From positions 1 through 18,473 of the forward strand of contig DFIB01000098.1 of assembly GCA_002371375.1 (NCBI GenBank): DNA of 18,473 nt, given 5' to 3'. The position numbers were made by a program, and so were the translations under genes. The DNA is from Mageeibacillus sp. UBA3708 (lineage in GTDB: Bacteria; Bacillota; Clostridia; Saccharofermentanales; Saccharofermentanaceae). How positions within the stretch are numbered: position 1 is the first letter of the stretch; each line of letters opens with the position of its first letter. Below, piece by piece: positions 1 to 6,980 of the stretch. Below the pieces are notes generated by a model. It saw only the letters and a list, made by a program, of their open reading frames with translations. It made no database searches and had not been told where the DNA came from.

Positions 1-39
1 GATTCAGATTCACAAGTTTACTGCGCACGCAGCCAATTA
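1..39 (+). repeat. Left copy of a 39-bp terminal inverted repeat
   Basis: Positions 1-39 match the reverse complement of 18423-18461 at 37 of 39 positions; the differences are at 14 (A versus T) and 26 (C versus T). The repeat starts with a tandem GATTCA and contains an inverted core of CTGCG and CGCAG arms around a 2-bp centre (CA here, TA in the right copy). The copy begins at the first base, so the true repeat may extend outside the window. It could be a transposon or IS end, a recombinase site, or a dispersed repeat that broke the assembly. No transposase gene is visible. Confidence 0.85.
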
Positions 40-147
40 AATCAACTTTTCCTTAACTTAACGACATTGGGCTGTGACATCGTGCTGTTCCTTTGGGAAC
101 AATCCCACGGATTCCGTGAAGAACCATTTTTCTTCATTAGTCTTTAT

Positions 148-515
148 ATGGGCAGCGTTAAGACTTCTATCCGTTTTTTTACGATATCCCCGTGCGTTCC
201 GTATGGGATGATGATACTGCCACATGGTGGCTCTGTGCCACAGATGTTATTACCGCACTTACAGATACAACTAATCCGAGAGTTTGCTGGGCTACGATCA
301 AGAGAAGAAACACTCAGTTGTTTGCAAATTGCAAACAACTGAAATTGATGGCATCCGACGGAAAAAGATACAATACTGATGGTGATACTGAAGAGTCCAA
401 AAAGGGAAGTATTCCAAAAGTGGATCTCAACGGTAAGCAGTTCCATTGATGAAAAGAGCAAGATCAAAGCGTATGATTTCGCAGGTAAAATAAGAGAAAA
501 GAATATCAGCATGAT
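148..515 (+). pseudogene. Decayed BRO-N (phage antirepressor/DinD-like) and Fic-like gene remnant
   Basis: A start codon at 148 gives MGSVKTSIRFF. A run of seven T at 174-180 then breaks the frame; one extra T would join it to the frame at 183-400, which reads YDIPVRSVWDDDTATWW, then LCATDVITALTDTTNPR, then QLKLMASDGKRYNTD. This is the pattern of BRO-N domains found in phage antirepressors and DinD-like proteins. A second frame change near 395-410 (an A-run) leads into SSIDEKSKIKAYDFAGKIRE, followed by KNIS, which resembles the start of Firmicute Fic-domain proteins. In those proteins a stretch normally separates the KAY and YDFAG motifs, so an internal deletion is likely. The Fic HPFx catalytic motif is absent. 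It may be one composite gene or two remnants joined by deletion. Family recognition is from memory of motifs. Confidence 0.65.
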
Positions 516-616
516 AATTGTTTTGTCTGTTTATATTATAACATCCGTACAAACAATTACCTGCTTGTTCAGGCTCTTCAGGTGGCGGAGGTTAAAACAG
601 CGCGGGGTTTTTTGTC

Positions 617-1891
617 TTAGAAATCTCTAGGTCCGCCACCGCGGGGAGAGATAACAGGGCGGAAAGTTTCCCGAAAACATGGGTAGATATAATCATAATC
701 ACTCTTACTGATATGATATTTATTCGTTCCTGTTTTTAAAACATCTTTTATGACTGTCTGTATTTTGTTTATACTCTCCAAAGCAGTCTTGGCATCGATC
801 CTGAAATATTCTGAGACCTGATATACCCGCTCAATGTCTACGGCATTTGATTCATAATCCATCAATAGTGATAATTCATATTTATCGGGATTGGGATTAA
901 CATCATACACTGGTGACAAAGACAGGTTTCCGTCATCACCATAAATAAAACCGTGATTTCTTAAATGGTCATCAGTATTGTTGATGCATACGCCAAAAAC
1001 GATCCTTTTCCACAATTCCAACAGATCAGATTTCGGATTTGCGCTATGAGCCTCGATTACGGAAGCGATGTCCAAATAACTTGATATGTTATCCGAACCG
1101 TCTGTTTCTCCCAGAAGATTCATTGCCGAAGCCGTGTGTACCCTGTTGCCGTCATCAGTCCTGTCAAACCTTTTACTGAGAAAGACAGTACCTTTATCTT
1201 TAATGATAATGGCTTTTGCCGGCGGCGTTGAAAGACCACACATAACCGCCATGTCATGAACCATCATTTCAAAAGCCCCTACGTCATAGTCATCTTTTTT
1301 GGAAGGAAACTTAGCCAGCCACAGCGTACCGTCAGTATCCCTGACGTTTGCTTTAGGCCTGGCGCCACCCAAAGAAGAACCGGCGTCAAAGAGATCTTTA
1401 AGGTCCTGTTCGTTGCACATATCATTTGTCTCATATCTTTCAATCGAAGCCTGGAGCTTACGGATGTCAGTAATTAACGGAATCGATCCGCGGTCAGAAG
1501 GACCTATAAACACGCCCTTTTCATCAAGAAACCTTAAGCCGCCCATACGCCCGATATCACTGACGCCTAACAGATAATCGCTTTTCTGAAGCGTTCTCGG
1601 TCTCCGGCCGAGGGCTTCTGCGTTTTTTATTTCTTTTCTGTCCATCAGCTTTCTGCCCCAACGATCAGGTGACGCATCTTCAATAAAACCAAAACAACGC
1701 CCGAACTGAGGGTATTGTATACCGGAAACATTCGCAACATCCGGGCCTAAAAAGAAATCAGGAAATCTGTTTAACCACTTCAAAGAATACTGAAAGGAAA
1801 TAACTTCGCTGCCGCGTGTTCGTTCCGCACGGCAACTTCCTATTATCGGATTATCTTTAAGCCATCCGGCACAAACGTAAAAAGTATCCAT
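617..1891 (-). CDS. hipA: HipA-family serine/threonine kinase toxin
   Basis: This 424-residue protein has the HipA kinase pattern: an N-terminal couple-like domain (about 1-110), the GSSLGGARPK loop at 171-180, the ATP-site lysine in LWLAKFPS (K194), the catalytic loop NTDDHLRNH at 305-313 (D307 and N312 match D309 and N314 of E. coli HipA) and the metal-binding SPVYDVNP at 326-333 (D330). All catalytic residues appear intact. HipA toxins phosphorylate translation factors such as glutamyl-tRNA synthetase and induce dormancy; the target here is unknown. The start codon overlaps the hipB stop by one base (TGATG), so translation is probably coupled. The C terminus is glycine/proline rich (RGGGPRDF). 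It is the toxin half of a type II pair, controlled from the hipB promoter. Confidence 0.93.
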   Translation of the reverse strand: MDTFYVCAGWLKDNPIIGSCRAERTRGSEVISFQYSLKWLNRFPDFFLGPDVANVSGIQYPQFGRCFGFIEDASPDRWGRKLMDRKEIKNAEALGRRPRTLQKSDYLLGVSDIGRMGGLRFLDEKGVFIGPSDRGSIPLITDIRKLQASIERYETNDMCNEQDLKDLFDAGSSLGGARPKANVRDTDGTLWLAKFPSKKDDYDVGAFEMMVHDMAVMCGLSTPPAKAIIIKDKGTVFLSKRFDRTDDGNRVHTASAMNLLGETDGSDNISSYLDIASVIEAHSANPKSDLLELWKRIVFGVCINNTDDHLRNHGFIYGDDGNLSLSPVYDVNPNPDKYELSLLMDYESNAVDIERVYQVSEYFRIDAKTALESINKIQTVIKDVLKTGTNKYHISKSDYDYIYPCFRETFRPVISPRGGGPRDF

Positions 1892-2196
1892 CAGTCTCTC
1901 CTCCGCTTATCCAGTTCGGCGTCCTGCAAGATCCTGCCCAGTTCATCGTCCTTGGCGATCAGAAGAAGATCGTTCTGTAAACCGATTGCGGCAAGAACCT
2001 TTGCATAAGCTGCCATTGAAACAGTTGAATCACCCTTCTCAACCTTCCACACCGTAGCACGGCTGATGCCCGCTCTTTCAGCAACCAGACCGGCAGGGAT
2101 CTTACGACGGAGCCGGGCGAGTCTGATCTGCTCCCCGACCTGCTTAAGGATACGATCGGTTTTGGGCATTATCAATATGTGCTTTTTGTTATTCAT
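1891..2196 (-). CDS. hipB: HipB-like XRE-family antitoxin/repressor
   Basis: A 101-residue DNA-binding protein with a Cro/C1-type helix-turn-helix at about residues 24-73, including LVAERAGISRATVWKVEKGD. I chose the ATG at 2196 because a GGAG lies eight bases upstream (2205-2208); the open frame extends 21 codons further but would cover the operator and promoter. HipB proteins bind and neutralise HipA and repress their own operon by binding palindromes. The lysine/arginine-rich tail (DKRRRD) ends one base into hipA. Upstream lies a 16-bp-arm palindrome around the -10 box, as expected for autoregulation. Confidence 0.92.
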   Translation of the reverse strand: MNNKKHILIMPKTDRILKQVGEQIRLARLRRKIPAGLVAERAGISRATVWKVEKGDSTVSMAAYAKVLAAIGLQNDLLLIAKDDELGRILQDAELDKRRRD

Positions 2197-2210
2197 CACT
2201 ATGTCTCCGC

Positions 2211-2257
2211 GTTTATTATTATGTACATTATAACATATGCTGTATATAATAATAAAC
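2211..2257 (-). promoter_or_regulatory. hipBA promoter within a large palindromic operator
   Basis: Arms GTTTATTATTATGTAC (2211-2226) and GTATATAATAATAAAC (2242-2257) are inverted repeats matching at 15 of 16 positions, separated by 15 bp. On the minus strand a perfect TATAAT (2232-2227), preceded by TGT (an extended -10), sits between the arms. The -35 region overlaps the distal arm and the expected start site lies in the proximal arm. A dimeric HipB on each arm would block polymerase, which predicts tight autorepression. Confidence 0.8.
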
Positions 2258-2357
2258 ATTTAGGACTCGTTTATGGTAGATTTCCTTTACACTGTTATCT
2301 TATAACACCGCTATTAACTTTTACCCATTTGTTCAAGACCTCTAGTAATGTCACAAC

Positions 2358-2897
2358 TCAAATAATGTTGTCAAAATTATCCATTGTAAATGCCAAATAT
2401 TCTATATCAATTTTATTTCCCAAATGACTCTGTAAATAAGCATCATACTGTGATTGATTATAAAACTCAATTTCTCCGGCACCCCAATCAAACCCACTAT
2501 AAAAAGCCATTTCATATATAATCCCTACGTTATCGACATCAGTTCGTATAAAGAACTCGGGAATGGCCATCCCTCTAGCCGCATAAAACTCTGTATCATA
2601 ACTGCCTATATGCACGCCAGGACCGGAATAAGTATCTTCTTCACGATTATATTGGCGAAATGAATACGGAAAAGGCACATCGCTATAATTATTCTGATTT
2701 TTAGGGTCGCAAACAGTCAAAGCCCCATTATCATAGAACACCATATCATAAGGAGATGTCCTGATTCCCTCAATCCACCGATCATTCTCAACATCATATT
2801 CATATATAATGCCTCTATAGGCCATAGCATAGTACATGTTGTAACGTAAGACCAGTTCATCTTTTCCATCCAGATCCACATCAGCTATTGCAAATAT
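2358..2897 (-). pseudogene. 5'-truncated lipoprotein-like fragment (DxDGxxEL repeat family)
   Basis: The open frame (about 179 residues) begins right after an in-frame TGA at 2900-2898 with IFAIADVDLDGKDELVLRYN. This is the internal motif of secreted Clostridial proteins with FG-GAP/EF-hand-like D-x-D-G-x-x-E-L repeats, not a natural N terminus. There is no signal peptide, no lipobox and no convincing ribosome binding site. The remaining sequence is acidic and rich in Tyr, Asn and Phe, typical of an extracellular domain. The only possible start inside the frame is a GTG at 2879. I read it as the 3' remnant of a longer gene whose 5' part was deleted up to the end of the neighbouring flavin-reductase gene. 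The name of the parent family is uncertain. Confidence 0.6.
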
Positions 2898-2919
2898 TCA
2901 ATGAATCATCATTCCGCAC

Positions 2920-3483
2920 TTACTTTATCTTAAGTCCGTCTTTGAAAGCTTCTCCGACTCTTCCGCCAACTTTATAATAGCCATGCGTATAGGGATCAAA
3001 TGCTATTGCTTCAATCAAATCGATATCAACCTTGTCATCCTTCAGGTGAGCTTCTTCTACAGACGTCCTGAGAACTTTGCCGATCACACCTATACCTGTC
3101 TCATCATTCTGATATTCAACGAATTCACATTCTATTGCTATGGGCAGTTCATTGATAACAGGTGCATCCACAAGTTCGGACTTAGTATAGGTCATTCCGC
3201 TTCTGGCAAACTTGTCGGTTACTTTATTGCCGCTGACCACTCCGAAATAATCAGCTTCGGCAACATGTCCGGCATCAGCAATATGAACAACAAATCCTTT
3301 GCGTGCTTTGATATTCTGAACAGTCTTATGTGTTTCTGTGAGGTTAAGTGCAACATAATTTCTCTCGAGCATCGTACCCCAGGCAGCATTCATGACATCA
3401 ACTGTTCCATCATCATTGAATGTAGAGATCAATAATACAGGCATGGGAAATATAGCCTCGGTAGTTTTAATTTCTCTTTTCAT
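2920..3483 (-). CDS. Flavin reductase-family (FMN-binding split barrel) protein
   Basis: A 187-residue cytoplasmic protein with the layout of the DIM6/NTAB flavin-reductase-like family: an N-terminal PMPVLLISTFNDDGTVDVMN strand, AAWGTMLERNYVALNL, then HKTVQNIKARKGFVVHIADA and VAEADYFGVVSGNKVTDKFA. These proteins bind FMN and may reduce flavin or act on small substrates with NAD(P)H; the exact substrate cannot be told from sequence. A perfect AGGAGG lies just upstream of the ATG. The gene has its own extended -10 promoter and is a single-gene unit, divergent from the zinc-ribbon gene. Length is typical and no defects are seen. Confidence 0.9.
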   Translation of the reverse strand: MKREIKTTEAIFPMPVLLISTFNDDGTVDVMNAAWGTMLERNYVALNLTETHKTVQNIKARKGFVVHIADAGHVAEADYFGVVSGNKVTDKFARSGMTYTKSELVDAPVINELPIAIECEFVEYQNDETGIGVIGKVLRTSVEEAHLKDDKVDIDLIEAIAFDPYTHGYYKVGGRVGEAFKDGLKIK

Positions 3484-3545
3484 GTTTTATTCCTCCTATA
3501 CTATGGTTTACATTAAGTCAACAAAGAAATATCCCTGTTGCAGTA

Positions 3546-3554
3546 ATTATATCA
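3546..3554 (-). promoter_or_regulatory. Extended -10 promoter of the flavin reductase gene
   Basis: On the minus strand TGATATAAT (3554-3546) is a perfect extended -10 (TGn-TATAAT). No good -35 box is seen. The predicted start lies near 3540, giving a leader of about 57 bases. Confidence 0.6.
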
Positions 3555-3601
3555 TCCGGGTAAAGCAGCTTGGATAATTTTATCGATCTCCTTTATTTAC
3601 A

Positions 3602-3610
3602 TGCTATAAT
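3602..3610 (+). promoter_or_regulatory. Extended -10 promoter of the zinc-ribbon gene
   Basis: TGCTATAAT at 3602-3610 is a perfect extended -10 on the plus strand, about 46 bases before the ATG at 3656. No clear -35 is present, which extended -10 promoters tolerate. Confidence 0.6.
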
Positions 3611-3655
3611 CAGTACGGGAATAAAAATATTTTTCTTGTACAGGAGATTATAGCT

Positions 3656-4141
3656 ATGGCACGAGTACCGTTCGGAACACAAGTTCCAATTACTTACAGA
3701 GCTGACGAATATGATGGTGTGACAGTTGCACTGCGGGCAGCAGGTGTGGTCAACACTGAACAGGAATATAGCGATGCTGATCAGAATATTATTAAAAGTT
3801 ACGCACTCCAAACACTTCAGGAAGCATTGACTAAATTTAACACAATGCAGGTAAGGATCTCGGAGCTTCCGTCGCATGCCTCTGAGATTAATGGCATGAT
3901 TGCAGATAAGCTGACAGCCGCCGGATATAAAAGCACTGTTTCCATCAACTCCATTAATGTTGATGAAGAATCCAGGAAAGTCATTGATAATATTATAAGA
4001 CAAAAGCTTGATCCCACTGCTGCAAATATGGTGAATGCGGCAACAGTAAATGCGATCAGGCCAAAATTCTGCCCTAACTGCGGAACTCCGACCGGAGCAT
4101 CAGGTAATTTCTGCAGCAATTGCGGATCAAAATTGGCATGA
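3656..4141 (+). CDS. Small SPFH-like protein with C-terminal zinc ribbon
   Basis: A 161-residue soluble protein. Residues about 60-118 (LQEALTKFNTMQVRISELPS, then HASEINGMIADKL, then NSINVDEESRKVIDN) resemble the C-terminal part of an SPFH/band-7 domain of the bacterial 'virion core protein' type, which also often ends in zinc ribbons. The last 25 residues form one zinc ribbon with two CxxC knuckles: C139/C142 and C153/C156. It lacks the first half of a full SPFH domain and any membrane segment. A good AGGAG precedes the ATG. It stands alone with its own promoter and a following hairpin. The function is unknown. The SPFH relation is a motif-level impression; the zinc ribbon is certain. Confidence 0.8.
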   Translation: MARVPFGTQVPITYRADEYDGVTVALRAAGVVNTEQEYSDADQNIIKSYALQTLQEALTKFNTMQVRISELPSHASEINGMIADKLTAAGYKSTVSINSINVDEESRKVIDNIIRQKLDPTAANMVNAATVNAIRPKFCPNCGTPTGASGNFCSNCGSKLA

Positions 4142-4145
4142 TAAA

Positions 4146-4168
4146 GGATGCATCTGTTGAATGCATCC
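4146..4168 (+). terminator. Hairpin after the zinc-ribbon gene, possible terminator
   Basis: GGATGCAT (4146-4153) and ATGCATCC (4161-4168) form a perfect 8-bp stem with a 7-base loop, two bases after the stop codon. The following sequence has only a short T-run, so termination strength is uncertain. Confidence 0.5.
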
Positions 4169-4275
4169 GACACTGTTTGCCGGTTACAGCATTGCGTGAT
4201 CCATGTAAAGAAGCCTCATCTCCTCTCCCTGTCTGAATACAAATGATTAAGATTTTCGAAAGCAGGCGCGCATAC

Positions 4276-4295
4276 AAAAAAGTGTTGAATACACT
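4276..4295 (-). terminator. Possible intrinsic terminator of the dapL-glmS-purF-lysA operon
   Basis: On the minus strand AGTGT and ACACT (4295-4291 and 4285-4281) can pair around ATTCA and are followed by a T-run (4281-4276). The stem is only 5 bp, so it is a weak candidate, but its place 16 bases after the lysA stop fits. Confidence 0.45.
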
Positions 4296-4310
4296 AACCC
4301 CCGCGATGCG

Positions 4311-5576
4311 TTAGAAGAATCCTTCCAGCGTGGCCAGATAATCATCCAGCGTCTCTGCCCTTCTGATGAGCTTGACAGATCCGTCTTCGCCAAGCAGCAG
4401 CTCGGCTGACTTCAGTCTTCCGTTATAGTTGTACCCCATTGAGAAGCCGTGGGCACCCGTGTCGTGTATTACGAGAATATCCCCCATGTCGATCTTGGGA
4501 AGGGGTCTGTCTATGGCGAACTTATCGTTGTTCTCGCAGAGACAGCCGGTGATGTCGTAAACATGGTCGCAGGGCCGGTTCTCCTTGCCGAGGACAGTGA
4601 TGTGGTGATAGGAACCGTACATTGCAGGACGCATAAGATTGACCGCACAGGCGTCGACTCCTATGTATTCCTTGTAGATGTGTTTCGAGTGGGTCGCCCT
4701 CGTGACCAGGTGCCCGTAAGGGGCCATCATGAAGCGTCCGAGTTCAGTGTATATGGCCACATCGCCCATCCCTTCCGGGATGAGGACCTCCTCGTACGCA
4801 TCCCTGACCTTGCTCCCGATAACAGCGATGTCATTTGCCCTCTGATCGGGCTTATACGCGATTCCGACGCCGCCGGACAGATTGATAAATGACAGCGTTA
4901 CTCCGGCTTCCCTGCGTATCTTGATGGCAAGTTTGAACAGAATCCGCGCCAGTGCCGGATAATACTCGTCAGACAGAGTGTTACTCGCCAGAAAGGCATG
5001 GATGCCGAACCGCCTGACACCATATTCCTTGAGCTTCCTGTATGCCTTTACTATCTGTTCTTCCGTCATGCCGTACTTGGCTTCGCCGGGGTTGTCCATG
5101 ACCTGTACGCCTTCACCGGTCGCACTGAGCTGAAATATGCCTCCGGGATTGAACCTGCACGACATTACTTCGGGGAGTGTGCCTCCGAGAGCTTCTCTGC
5201 ACAACTCGATATGAGTATAATCGTCGAGATTGATTATCCCTCCGAGCTCCCTGCATTTTGCAAACTCATCAGGGGGTGTGACGTTCGACGAGAACATGAT
5301 CTCCTCACCTGTTACCCCGCACCGCTGCGCAAGAACAAGTTCCGCCATTGAGGAGCAGTCGAGACCGCAACCCTCTTCGTGAAGGATCTTAAGTATCGCC
5401 GGCGTCGGTGTTGCCTTGACGGCAAAATATTCCCTGTATCCTTTGTTCCAGGAGAACGCCTCGCGAAGCGCCTTCGCATTCTTCCTTATCCCTTTCTCAT
5501 CGTAGATATGAAAGGGCGTCGGATACTGCTTTATTATCTCTTCGGCCTGTGCCTTGTTAATGAATGTTGTCTTCAT
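4311..5576 (-). CDS. lysA: Diaminopimelate decarboxylase
   Basis: This 421-residue PLP enzyme of the alanine-racemase fold type III decarboxylates meso-diaminopimelate to L-lysine. Visible motifs are the PLP lysine in YFAVKAT (K54), the glycine-rich phosphate-binding SGGVGI (235-240), TELGR at 277-281 (the usual EPGR with Leu for Pro), the active-site Cys in GCLCENND (C347, with E348 and D351), and HDTGAHGFSMGYNYNGR (371-387) contributing PLP and substrate contacts. Length is normal. It is the last gene of the minus-strand operon, 30 bp after purF, with AGGAG seven bases before the ATG. With dapL at the head of the same operon it closes the lysine pathway: dapL makes the LL-diaminopimelate precursor and lysA drains meso-diaminopimelate to lysine. 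Confidence 0.93.
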   Translation of the reverse strand: MKTTFINKAQAEEIIKQYPTPFHIYDEKGIRKNAKALREAFSWNKGYREYFAVKATPTPAILKILHEEGCGLDCSSMAELVLAQRCGVTGEEIMFSSNVTPPDEFAKCRELGGIINLDDYTHIELCREALGGTLPEVMSCRFNPGGIFQLSATGEGVQVMDNPGEAKYGMTEEQIVKAYRKLKEYGVRRFGIHAFLASNTLSDEYYPALARILFKLAIKIRREAGVTLSFINLSGGVGIAYKPDQRANDIAVIGSKVRDAYEEVLIPEGMGDVAIYTELGRFMMAPYGHLVTRATHSKHIYKEYIGVDACAVNLMRPAMYGSYHHITVLGKENRPCDHVYDITGCLCENNDKFAIDRPLPKIDMGDILVIHDTGAHGFSMGYNYNGRLKSAELLLGEDGSVKLIRRAETLDDYLATLEGFF

Positions 5577-5606
5577 ATACCGCTCCTGAAATACCGCTTA
5601 ATACTC

Positions 5607-6974
5607 TCATTTTACTGGATAATCACCCGTAAAGCACGCATCACAATATTCGTGCCCCTCTTCTCCCAGCATCTCGCCGAGGCTCGCCGGATCAAGATAT
5701 CCGAGCGAATCCGCACCTATGAGTTCCCTTATCTCTTCTATCGTGTTATGGCTGGCGATGAGCTTGTCCTCGGACGGCACATCAGTACCGTAGAAACAAG
5801 GATGAAGGAACGGGGGCGATGATATCCTCACATGAACCTCCGATGCGCCCGCCTGGCGAAGTATCTTTACTATGTTCGCGATCGTCGTGCCTCTGACGAT
5901 CGAATCATCTATCATGACGACTCTCTTGCCCGAGACGGCAGGCTCGATAGGGTTGAGCTTGATCCTCACGGCCTGTTCCCTCTGCTCCTGCGTGGGCTTT
6001 ATAAAAGTCCTTCCCACGTATCCGTTCTTCACGAAGCCTTTGACATAAGGGATTCCCGCCTCCAGGCTGTACCCCATTGCCGCGTCGATACCCGATTCGG
6101 GAACTCCGATGACGCAGTCCGCCTCCACCGGGTGCTGTCTGGCGAGAAGCCTTCCTGCCCGCATCCTGCTCTCATATACGGAGATTCCGTCCATCCTGCT
6201 GTCCGACCTTGCAAAATATATATACTCGAAAACACATTTCGCGCAGCTGCATCCCGTCTCATAATATTCGCTTCTGACTCCGCTGCCGTCCACTATGACT
6301 ATCTCACCGGGCTCTACGTCCCTGATGTACTCCGCGCCCGATGCAGCAAGCGCACAGCTCTCTGAAGCAAAAACTGTACTGTCACCTCTTCTGCCCATCA
6401 CGAGCGGCTTGATGCCGTAGGGATCTCTGATAGCGATGAGCTTCTGGTGACTCATTACGAGGATGGCATATCCTCCCCTGATCCTTCCGGTAACCGACCT
6501 GACTGCATCCTCTATTGAATCCGATTTGCTCCTTTCTTTTGCAAAGAGATAGGATATGATCTCGGAATCAACTGTCGTCTGAAAGATCGCGCCTTCATTC
6601 TCGAGTTCTGTCCTCAGAGAGTCACAATTGATAAGGTTGCCGTTGTGGCATATCGCCAGCGTCCCTTTGGAATAGTGGCTGACAAGGGGCTGGGCGTTGA
6701 CGGATGTGGAAGCACCTGTCGTAGAATATCTGTTATGCCCTATTCCTATCTTCGCACCTTTGAGGCTGTCCATGATATCCGCATCATATACTTCGCTCAC
6801 CAGTCCCATCGCCTTGTGGCATTTGATGCCGCTGCCGTCGCTGACTGCAATTCCCGTGCTCTCCTGACCTCTGTGCTGAAGCGCAAAAAGGCCGTAATAG
6901 ATCATCGCGGGAATATCGATATCTCCATTCCCGTAGACTCCGTAAACACCGCATTCCTCATGTATACCGCTCAT
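5607..6974 (-). CDS. purF: Amidophosphoribosyltransferase (PurF, iron-sulfur type)
   Basis: This 455-residue enzyme commits PRPP to purine synthesis using glutamine nitrogen. A short propeptide (MSGIHEE) precedes C8, which should become the N-terminal nucleophile of the class II glutaminase after cleavage (ECGVYG). The PRPP-binding motif VVMIDDSIVRGTT is at 352-364. Cysteines C247 (CVFEYIYFARSDS), C393 (HPCFYG), C444 and C447 (CDACF) match the four [4Fe-4S] ligands of the B. subtilis enzyme, so it is probably oxygen sensitive. It starts six bases after the glmS stop, with GGTGGAG inside the glmS end as ribosome binding site. The other pur genes are not nearby, so its co-expression with amino-sugar and lysine genes is notable. 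Confidence 0.97.
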   Translation of the reverse strand: MSGIHEECGVYGVYGNGDIDIPAMIYYGLFALQHRGQESTGIAVSDGSGIKCHKAMGLVSEVYDADIMDSLKGAKIGIGHNRYSTTGASTSVNAQPLVSHYSKGTLAICHNGNLINCDSLRTELENEGAIFQTTVDSEIISYLFAKERSKSDSIEDAVRSVTGRIRGGYAILVMSHQKLIAIRDPYGIKPLVMGRRGDSTVFASESCALAASGAEYIRDVEPGEIVIVDGSGVRSEYYETGCSCAKCVFEYIYFARSDSRMDGISVYESRMRAGRLLARQHPVEADCVIGVPESGIDAAMGYSLEAGIPYVKGFVKNGYVGRTFIKPTQEQREQAVRIKLNPIEPAVSGKRVVMIDDSIVRGTTIANIVKILRQAGASEVHVRISSPPFLHPCFYGTDVPSEDKLIASHNTIEEIRELIGADSLGYLDPASLGEMLGEEGHEYCDACFTGDYPVK

Positions 6975-6980
6975 ACATTA

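Noticed and set aside
590..640. Inverted repeat GGTGGCGGA/TCCGCCACC and a weak AAAAC/GTTTT hairpin near the hipA stop, as a terminator
   Set aside because: The GC-rich arms are more than 40 bases apart and one lies inside hipA; the small hairpin has only a 5-bp AT-rich stem, so neither is convincing.
2293..2307. TGTTAT-CTT-ATAACA hairpin between hipB and the lipoprotein remnant, as a terminator or operator
   Set aside because: The stem is AT-rich and 6 bp with a 3-base loop and no T-run; probably chance in AT-rich DNA.
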